Positions 58,022-64,000 of a stretch of DNA of 64,000 nt are shown here, piece by piece (within the stretch, counting starts at the first letter, position 1; every line of letters begins with the position of its first letter). Under the pieces are notes generated by a model, which searched no databases, was not told where the DNA came from, and saw only the letters and a program-made list of their open reading frames with translations. Source of the stretch: Yersinia canariae. Lineage in GTDB: Bacteria > Pseudomonadota > Gammaproteobacteria > Enterobacterales > Enterobacteriaceae. The stretch lies in assembly GCF_009831415.1 (NCBI RefSeq), contig NZ_CP043727.1, positions 3,224,001-3,288,000 on the forward strand, written 5' to 3'. A program made the position numbers and the translations under genes.

Positions 58022-60721
58022 ATGGTGGATGCAGAACCAACCCGCCCAACCCCCGACAGCCTGCTTGCGGTCGCGAATGAAAAATCCCGTGGTCGGCTAA
58101 AAGTCTTTTTTGGGGCTTGCGCTGGGGTGGGTAAAACCTACGCCATGCTACAAGAAGCCCAGCGCCTACGGGCGCAAGGGCTGGATGTATTAGTTGGGGT
58201 GGTAGAAACTCACGGTCGCAGTGAAACCGCTGCATTGCTGGAAGGGCTGGCAATTTTGCCACAAAAGCGGATTCATCACCGTAATCGTCAGGTACGCGAG
58301 TTTGATTTGGATGCCGCCCTCGCCCGCCATCCAGCACTGATCCTTATGGATGAACTGGCCCACAGTAATGCTCATGGCTCGCGCCATCCAAAACGCTGGC
58401 AAGATGTTGAAGAGCTGCTGGATGCCGGCATTGATGTACTGACCACGATAAATGTGCAACATTTGGAAAGTTTGAATGATGTGGTCGGCGGCGTAACCGG
58501 CATTCGGGTGCGGGAAACGGTACCCGACCATATGTTTGATGCGGCCACGGAAGTGGTCTTGGTCGATCTTCCCCCTGATGACCTACGCCAACGCCTCAAT
58601 GAGGGGAAAGTGTATATTCCTGGGCAAGCAGAACGCGCTATTGAGCACTTTTTCCGCAAAGGGAATTTGATTGCACTGCGCGAATTGGCCCTGCGCCGCA
58701 CCGCGGATCGGGTTGACGACCAGATGCGCGCCTTTCGCGACACTCAAGGACGCGAGCGCGTCTGGCACACTCGGGATGCCATATTATTGTGTATCGGCCA
58801 CAACAGCGGCAATGAAAAACTGGTGCGAACAGCAGCCCGACTGGCGGCGCGGCTGGGATGCATCTGGCATGCGGTTTATGTTGAAACTCCACGGCTACAC
58901 CGCTTGCCAGAAGCCAAACGTCGCGCAATATTGCGCACCCTCAAACTGGCACAAGAGCTAGGGGCTGAAACCGCGACCCTATCGGAGCCCAGTGAAGAAC
59001 AGGCGATATTACGCTACGCGCGCGAACATAATTTGGGCAAAATTATTATTGGTCGCCGCGCAGAGAAACACTGGAAATTACGTGGCAGTTTTGCCGATCG
59101 CCTGGGGAAACTTGGGCCAGATTTAGACTTGGTAATTATTGCGCTGGAGGGCGATAACCCGGCCAATGCAGTCAAAGAGACAGACTCGCGCACTTTCACT
59201 GAAAAATGGCGCATGCAATTACGTGGCTGTGCTGTGGCCATCGGCTTGTGTGCGCTGATCACCATATTATCACAGTGGCTAATACCAGGATTCGACCAAG
59301 CTAACCTGGTGATGGTTTATCTGCTCGGCGTCGTGATTATTGCGCTGTTTTATGGCCGCTGGCCTTCAGTCTTGGCCGCATTTATCAATGTTGCCAGTTT
59401 TGATCTGTTTTTTGTCCAACCGCACTGGTCACTGGCGGTCACTGACATGCAATATCTGCTGACATTTGGTGTCATGCTGATTGTCGGTATCGTGGTGGGT
59501 AACTTAACTGCCGGTGTGCGTTATCAAGCCAGAATTGCCCGCTATCGAGAGCAGCGAGCCAGGCATCTGTATGAAATGTCACGCGGATTAAGCCGCGCCC
59601 TCACTCCGGCGGATATTGCCAAAACCAGCCGTCATTTCCTTTCCAGTAGTTTTCAAGCTAAAACTGACTTGCTGTTGCCGCAAGAAGATGGGCATTTGCA
59701 ACAAATCACCACCGACGAAGGCGGCGCGCTTTCTGTTGACGAGGCCATTGCCCGCTGGAGCTTTGACAAAGGAGCCCCTGCTGGAGCCGGTACAGACACC
59801 TTGCCGGGAGTGCCTTATCAATTACTGCCGATCACTGCATCACAGCAAACTTACGGGGTGCTGGTGATTGAACCGGCTAACCTGCGACAGTTAATGGTGC
59901 CCGAGCAGCAGCGCTTGCTGCAAACCTTTACCAGTTTGATTGCCAATGCCTTGGAAAGGTTACATTTGGCCCGCAGCGCCGAATTGGCAAAACTGGATGC
60001 GGAACGCGAGCAGCTACGCAACTCCTTGCTGGCCGCGCTCTCCCATGATTTACGTACCCCGCTGACAGTGTTATTTGGTCAGGCTGAAATCTTGACACTG
60101 GATCTGGCCGCCGAAGGTTCACGCCATGCGCCACAAGCGAACCAAATTCGCCAGCAAGTATTAAGCACAACCCGGCTGGTGAACAATTTGCTGGACATGG
60201 CCCGCATCCAATCTGGCGGTTTTAATCTGCGCAAAGAATGGCAGTCGTTGGAAGAAATTGTCGGCAGCGCCTTACATATGCTGGAAACGACGCTAAATCA
60301 CCACCACATTCGTGTCGAGCTACCCGATGAAATGGTGCTGATAAATTGTGATGGCAGCTTGCTGGAGCGCGTGTTTATTAATCTCTTGGAAAATGCCCAT
60401 AAATACGCCGGTTATGATGCAATACTGGGGATTCGCGCCACAGTGCAAGGTGAATGGCTGAATGTCGAAGTTTGGGATAACGGCCCGGGGGTCACCGCGG
60501 GGCAAGAGCAACTGATTTTTGATAAATTTTCTCGTGGTAACAAAGAGTCAGCAATTCCTGGGGTGGGCTTGGGTTTAGCCATTTGCCGTGCCATTATTGA
60601 TGTACACGGCGGGCGTATCTGGGTGGAAAAAGGTCAAGACGGCGGAGCGAGTTTCCATTTTACCTTGCCATTGGAGAAAGCCCCGGAAATTGATGGTGAA
60701 AATATTGATACTGAAAAATAA
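58022..60721 (+). CDS. kdpD: Sensor histidine kinase KdpD
   Basis: Membrane sensor of low potassium and turgor, 899 residues. The N-terminal KdpD domain has Walker motifs GACAGVGKTYAML and ALILMDELAHSNAHGSRHPK. A USP-like domain follows (residues about 250-370), then four transmembrane helices (about 400-500), a GAF-like region, and the kinase with phosphorylated His in AALSHDLRTPLTVLFGQAEI. The ATP-binding N and G boxes are INLLENAHKYAG and PGVGLGLAICRAI. It is nine bases after kdpC. Confidence 0.97.
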   Translation: MVDAEPTRPTPDSLLAVANEKSRGRLKVFFGACAGVGKTYAMLQEAQRLRAQGLDVLVGVVETHGRSETAALLEGLAILPQKRIHHRNRQVREFDLDAALARHPALILMDELAHSNAHGSRHPKRWQDVEELLDAGIDVLTTINVQHLESLNDVVGGVTGIRVRETVPDHMFDAATEVVLVDLPPDDLRQRLNEGKVYIPGQAERAIEHFFRKGNLIALRELALRRTADRVDDQMRAFRDTQGRERVWHTRDAILLCIGHNSGNEKLVRTAARLAARLGCIWHAVYVETPRLHRLPEAKRRAILRTLKLAQELGAETATLSEPSEEQAILRYAREHNLGKIIIGRRAEKHWKLRGSFADRLGKLGPDLDLVIIALEGDNPANAVKETDSRTFTEKWRMQLRGCAVAIGLCALITILSQWLIPGFDQANLVMVYLLGVVIIALFYGRWPSVLAAFINVASFDLFFVQPHWSLAVTDMQYLLTFGVMLIVGIVVGNLTAGVRYQARIARYREQRARHLYEMSRGLSRALTPADIAKTSRHFLSSSFQAKTDLLLPQEDGHLQQITTDEGGALSVDEAIARWSFDKGAPAGAGTDTLPGVPYQLLPITASQQTYGVLVIEPANLRQLMVPEQQRLLQTFTSLIANALERLHLARSAELAKLDAEREQLRNSLLAALSHDLRTPLTVLFGQAEILTLDLAAEGSRHAPQANQIRQQVLSTTRLVNNLLDMARIQSGGFNLRKEWQSLEEIVGSALHMLETTLNHHHIRVELPDEMVLINCDGSLLERVFINLLENAHKYAGYDAILGIRATVQGEWLNVEVWDNGPGVTAGQEQLIFDKFSRGNKESAIPGVGLGLAICRAIIDVHGGRIWVEKGQDGGASFHFTLPLEKAPEIDGENIDTEK

Positions 60722-60766
60722 TATCAAAGAGAATGACAAATAAAATAGCCTAATAAAGGAGAACTG

Positions 60767-61453
60767 ATTATCTCCCCGATTAACATCCTGATTGTTGAAG
60801 ATGAAAAAGAGATCCGGCGCTTTGTTCGCATTGCACTGGAGGGCGAGGGCTGGCGGGTATTTGAGAGTGATACGCTGCAACGCGGCCTAATTGAAGCGGG
60901 GACGCGCAAACCAGACCTCATTATTTTAGATTTGGGCCTGCCAGACGGTGATGGCCTGAGTTATATTCAGGATCTCCGTCAGTGGAGCGCCATCCCGATT
61001 ATTGTGTTATCGGCACGTAGTCGTGAAGAGGACAAGGTCGCCGCACTGGATGCCGGTGCGGATGATTATCTGAGTAAACCCTTTGGTATCAGTGAATTGT
61101 TAGCGCGAGTCCGTGTTGCTTTACGCCGTCACAGTGGCGGGAGTCAGGAAAGCCCCTTAGTCAACTTTTCAGATATCAGTGTGGATTTGATTAACCGCCA
61201 AGTCACCCGTGCCGGCGTTGACCTCCATTTGACCCCCATTGAGTTTCGCTTACTTTCGGCATTGTTAGCTAATGCGGGCAAGGTTATTACCCAACGCCAG
61301 TTACTCAGCCAAGTCTGGGGGCCAAATTATGTCGAGCACAGCCATTACCTGCGTATTTATATGGGTCATCTTCGCCAAAAATTAGAAACCGACCCTACCC
61401 GTCCTAAGCATCTGTTAACGGAAACCGGTGTGGGCTATCGCTTTATTCCGTAA
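60767..61453 (+). CDS. kdpE: Response regulator KdpE, with a non-canonical start codon
   Basis: OmpR-type regulator that activates kdpFABC. The receiver domain has INILIVEDEKEIRRFVRIAL, the phosphorylated Asp in LIILDLGLPDGDG, and LSKPFGISELLARV. The C-terminal winged helix has LTPIEFRLLSALLANAGKV and HSHYLRIYMGHLRQKLE. The homologous reading frame is closed by TAG at 60746 and contains no ATG, GTG or TTG before the one inside the receiver domain at 60932, which would remove half of that domain. An AGGAG site at 60757-60761 points to ATT at 60767 (or ATC at 60770, CTG at 60764). This gives 228 residues, compared with 225 in E. coli. A sequence error or mutated start cannot be excluded. Confidence 0.9.
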   Translation: MISPINILIVEDEKEIRRFVRIALEGEGWRVFESDTLQRGLIEAGTRKPDLIILDLGLPDGDGLSYIQDLRQWSAIPIIVLSARSREEDKVAALDAGADDYLSKPFGISELLARVRVALRRHSGGSQESPLVNFSDISVDLINRQVTRAGVDLHLTPIEFRLLSALLANAGKVITQRQLLSQVWGPNYVEHSHYLRIYMGHLRQKLETDPTRPKHLLTETGVGYRFIP

Positions 61454-61548
61454 CAGGCTATTTACCAACAGATTTGGTATTGATGCTGGGAAAAGACTGC
61501 CCAGCGGAGTAGCATCAGGTTTTTAAATGATAATGGGTTTTATTTATT

Positions 61549-61977
61549 ATGAGCACGTGGTTAATTTACGCCCTACTGTCTGCCCTCTCCGCCTCTTTAG
61601 TGGCAATCTTCGGTAAAATTGGTCTGCAACATTTGGATGCCAATACTGCTACCGCAGTCCGTGCGGTAGTAATGGCACTATTCTTAGTCGGTGTTGTGGT
61701 CATTCAGGGAAAATTTAACCTGGTCGGTACAGTATTAGCAGATAAAAAAGCGCTTCTTTTTGTGATACTCAGTGGTGTCGCAGGTGCATTATCCTGGCTA
61801 TTCTATTTTATGGCGATAAAAAACGGCAATGTTTCGCAAGTTGCCCCTATTGATAAACTCAGTGTAGTTTTCGCCGTCATTTTGGCCTTTATTCTGTTTG
61901 GCGAAAAAATCTCTCTGATTGCTGGATTAGGGGTAGCCCTGATTACTGCGGGTGCTTTAATGGTCGCGTTGGGATAA
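61549..61977 (+). CDS. EamA/DMT-family transporter, half-size
   Basis: Inner-membrane protein of 142 residues with five hydrophobic segments, equivalent to one EamA repeat. Typical stretches are LSALSASLVAIFGKIGLQHL, WLFYFMAIKNGNVSQVAPID and LFGEKISLIAGLGVALITAG. Single-repeat members probably act as dimers and export small metabolites; the substrate is unknown. It starts 95 bp after kdpE. E. coli carries speF-potE in this position. Confidence 0.88.
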   Translation: MSTWLIYALLSALSASLVAIFGKIGLQHLDANTATAVRAVVMALFLVGVVVIQGKFNLVGTVLADKKALLFVILSGVAGALSWLFYFMAIKNGNVSQVAPIDKLSVVFAVILAFILFGEKISLIAGLGVALITAGALMVALG

Positions 61978-62034
61978 TCCATTCCTAACAATGAAAAGTA
62001 ATGAGATAGATAAAATAAGAAATATAATATTAGA

Positions 62035-62052
62035 GTGTCAGTTTTCTGACAC
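62035..62052 (+). terminator. Small hairpin after the EamA gene
   Basis: GTGTCAG / CTGACAC with loop TTTT, about 57 bases after the stop. There is no T-tract, so it is a weak candidate. The rest of the 61978-62269 gap is AT-rich with no visible gene. Confidence 0.4.
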
Positions 62053-62269
62053 CCTACACACTAATAGCACTATGATATTTAAAGATTAAAAAAGATAATT
62101 CATTGCAATGCAAGCCTCTACTACTCTTGACATGAACAGCAAAAAAACATTTATTATTCATACTCAGTTAAATAAGCAAACGTAATAATGTTGCGCTTCA
62201 TTTAATGTCATTATTTTTTTAAAATCGAATAGGAGCCCATCGCTAACACCCTCAGAAAAGGAAACCATT

Positions 62270-63730
62270 TTGAAAATGAAAAAAATCAACCATAAAAAAA
62301 CAACAACGCCTATTACTGGTGCATTGATAAGCAACGGAGATATGAAATCTATTTTTTTAGACTATATACCTCTTGATAAAGTATTCTTTCAATATGAAGA
62401 TTCAAAGCTTAAAGTTATTATACTCTTCGATAATAACCATCCTGTTATCAAAACTTTTCACATAATTAAAAATGGAAAACTTCTCGTTAAGTCTGTAATT
62501 TTACACGACAAAAATGGAGTGAAAAATGAATTATTCTTAACATTAAATGAAACAAAAAAAAGAGAAAACCTTTACGATGGGCCCAGTAAGGAGTTACTGC
62601 TCACTAGAAATGATCTGAAATATAATTCAGCACAGCATCTGATCACTAATAACCGCCCCTCAAATAGATTTGTATTAACTGGCGATGAAAATTTATTTGG
62701 GCATAAATATATTAGAAATGAAGTGATTGGTGGTGAGGGGAAAAATACTATTATTGGGGGCGATAAAAATGACAATTTAGCCGGTGGAGATGGCAATGAT
62801 CTTCTTCAGGGTTATGACTCTTTTGATTCACTGTTTGGTCAAGATGGAAATGACATATTGGTCGGCGGCAAAGGTAATGATGGGCTGGCGGGTGGAGCGG
62901 GTGATGACTTTCTTGATGGGGGTGAGGGTGAGGATGAATTACATGGCGACTCAGACAGCTTTAGCGGTTTTGCCAGAGAAACCAGTTGGCGCGGTAATGA
63001 TAAAATATTTGGTGGCGAAGGTAATGATTATATTGAAGGAGGGAGAAATAATGATTATTTAGCAGGTGGACATGGCAATGATATGTATGTATTTTCCTCT
63101 TATGAGGGAATTAACTTGATAGTTGAATACAGTGGTGAAGAAAACACGATCAGCATTGATGACTATTTTTTCCATGAATTAAAATTTGAGCGTTTTGGCA
63201 ATCACTTGATGATATCGAGCACAGAGGATCATTCTAATAATCTTGTTGTTGTTATCAAAGATCAGTATTCTATAGATGGCTATAAAGTTAAGCATTTACA
63301 AACAAAATCATATCTTAGACATCATAGTGAACATGATAAAAAAAATAGTGAAGAATTCATTGTTCTCCTGGCAAAAAACTATGCCATCAATCCTGAAGAC
63401 TCATTATCACTGCTAGCCGAGAGGGCTGATTTGGGTGACTTTTACCGAACAGATTTATCTCACGTTTTTAGTAAAAGAATGCCTGACATTGAAAAATTAA
63501 CAGAAAAAAGACTCATTAATGTGCTTGGTGAAAAAAACAATGAATTACAACTAATGTATTTAAATAACCCTGCTTATTTTGGTGAAAACTTACCAGAAAT
63601 AGCCTATATTTCTGAGGCAATCTCTTCTTTTTCACCCAAAGAAGCCTTTCAAGAAAATATTACATATTCGAAGTATTCTAATATTTCAATAGATAAAATC
63701 TCTAACTTATTGACTGCTATAAATAATTAA
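62270..63730 (+). CDS. RTX-repeat (haemolysin-type calcium-binding) protein
   Basis: AT-rich gene for a 486-residue protein without an N-terminal signal peptide. Residues about 1-145 are unrecognised and Lys/Asn-rich. Residues about 150-275 contain some eight to nine nonapeptide RTX units of the type GGDGNDLLQG, GGKGNDGLAG, GGAGDDFLDG, GGEGNDYIEG and GGHGNDMYVF, which fold into a calcium-dependent beta roll. The C-terminal about 200 residues are unrecognised and may include a type I secretion signal. TTG at 62270 is spaced well from AAGGAA; ATG at 62276 is an alternative. No toxin, protease or lipase domain and no exporter gene are visible. Base composition differs from the neighbours, suggesting acquisition. 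It replaces speF-potE of E. coli together with the EamA gene. Confidence 0.82.
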   Translation: MKMKKINHKKTTTPITGALISNGDMKSIFLDYIPLDKVFFQYEDSKLKVIILFDNNHPVIKTFHIIKNGKLLVKSVILHDKNGVKNELFLTLNETKKRENLYDGPSKELLLTRNDLKYNSAQHLITNNRPSNRFVLTGDENLFGHKYIRNEVIGGEGKNTIIGGDKNDNLAGGDGNDLLQGYDSFDSLFGQDGNDILVGGKGNDGLAGGAGDDFLDGGEGEDELHGDSDSFSGFARETSWRGNDKIFGGEGNDYIEGGRNNDYLAGGHGNDMYVFSSYEGINLIVEYSGEENTISIDDYFFHELKFERFGNHLMISSTEDHSNNLVVVIKDQYSIDGYKVKHLQTKSYLRHHSEHDKKNSEEFIVLLAKNYAINPEDSLSLLAERADLGDFYRTDLSHVFSKRMPDIEKLTEKRLINVLGEKNNELQLMYLNNPAYFGENLPEIAYISEAISSFSPKEAFQENITYSKYSNISIDKISNLLTAINN

Positions 63731-63776
63731 TCATCGTAATACTATTATTAGGCAACGGTTTGAGTTTCTCATAAAA

Positions 63777-63800
63777 AAATAGCGCCAATAGGCGCTATTT
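63777..63800 (-). terminator. Terminator of pgm
   Basis: AAATAGCGCC / GGCGCTATTT, perfect 10-bp stem with a 4-nt loop, followed on the minus strand by TTTTTTAT. It lies 11 bases after the pgm stop. Confidence 0.9.
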
Positions 63801-63811
63801 CTGACCGGTTA

Positions 63812-64000
63812 TTACTGCTTGCCGGCTAATACATCACTAACAATATCAACTGCTTCCTGCTCTATCTTCTCGCGATGCTCTGCGCCCAGGAAACTTTCAC
63901 AGTAAATTTTATATGCGTCTTCTGTACCCGATGGGCGAGCCGCAAACCAACCGTTGTCAGTCATGACTTTCAGCCCACCAATCGAGGCACCATTACCCGG
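63812..64000 (-). CDS. pgm: Phosphoglucomutase, 3' end (partial at the window edge)
   Basis: Interconverts glucose-1- and glucose-6-phosphate. Only the last 62 codons are in the window. They read [40 protein letters not shown] and then [10 protein letters not shown], including the phosphate-binding RPSGTE loop. The rest lies beyond base 64000. Its position beside the kdp region matches E. coli. Confidence 0.95.
   Translation of the reverse strand, partial: PGNGASIGGLKVMTDNGWFAARPSGTEDAYKIYCESFLGAEHREKIEQEAVDIVSDVLAGKQ

Overview
The window is a chromosomal segment of an enterobacterium, most likely a Yersinia. Nearly every housekeeping protein reads as a close relative of its Escherichia coli counterpart. 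The gene order (modEF, galETKM, gpmA, aroG, zitB, pnuC-nadA, tRNA-Lys cluster, tol-pal, cydAB, suc/sdh, gltA, pxp genes, phrB, ybgA, ybfA, kdp, pgm) is the E. coli order read with local insertions and replacements. The genus is inferred from these replacements and the protein sequences; no search was run.

Layout: 0-3.4 kb molybdate regulation (modE, modF) and a CPBP membrane protease. 3.6-8.0 kb the galETKM operon with a GalR/GalS-type operator. 8.2-8.5 kb a PsiF-like protein. 8.6-12.7 kb an AT-rich accessory island between galM and gpmA. 12.9-18 kb gpmA, aroG, zitB, pnuC and nadA. 18.3-18.8 kb four identical tRNA-Lys genes arranged as a duplicated pair. 18.9-24.6 kb the tol-pal operon (ybgC tolQ tolR tolA tolB pal cpoB). 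24.7-27.9 kb cydA cydB cydX ybgE. 28.5-30.4 kb a periplasmic metallophosphatase. 30.4-31.7 kb an IS3-family element. 31.7-41.5 kb sdhCDAB-sucABCD. 42.2-43.4 kb gltA. 43.5-48.4 kb a complete pyroglutamate (5-oxoproline) gene cluster. 48.8-52.9 kb a Nif3-like protein, a class II cyclic-nucleotide phosphodiesterase, phrB, ybgA and ybfA. 53.4-61.5 kb kdpFABCDE. 61.5-63.7 kb a half-size EamA transporter and an RTX-repeat protein, where E. coli has speF-potE. 63.8 kb to the end the 3' end of pgm.

The most unusual region is the 8.6-12.7 kb island. It holds a cytosolic subtilisin-like protease with a PatA/PatG (cyanobactin maturation) type C-terminal region. A well-translated 49-residue peptide gene lies just downstream, with its own perfect terminator hairpin. 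The peptide reads as a leader followed by an amphipathic, W-containing helix and has no Cys. Further on are an Xre-type regulator broken at a run of nine A and a lipoprotein endonuclease of the DRGH family. Together these look like a small peptide-maturation (RiPP or bacteriocin-like) locus not obviously matching a described Gram-negative system.

Other points of note are a kdpE gene with a good ribosome-binding site but no ATG, GTG or TTG start; a 21-bp tandem repeat that copies the sdhB stop region four times; DUF969/DUF979 membrane proteins embedded in the 5-oxoproline cluster; and an RTX protein without a nearby type I exporter.
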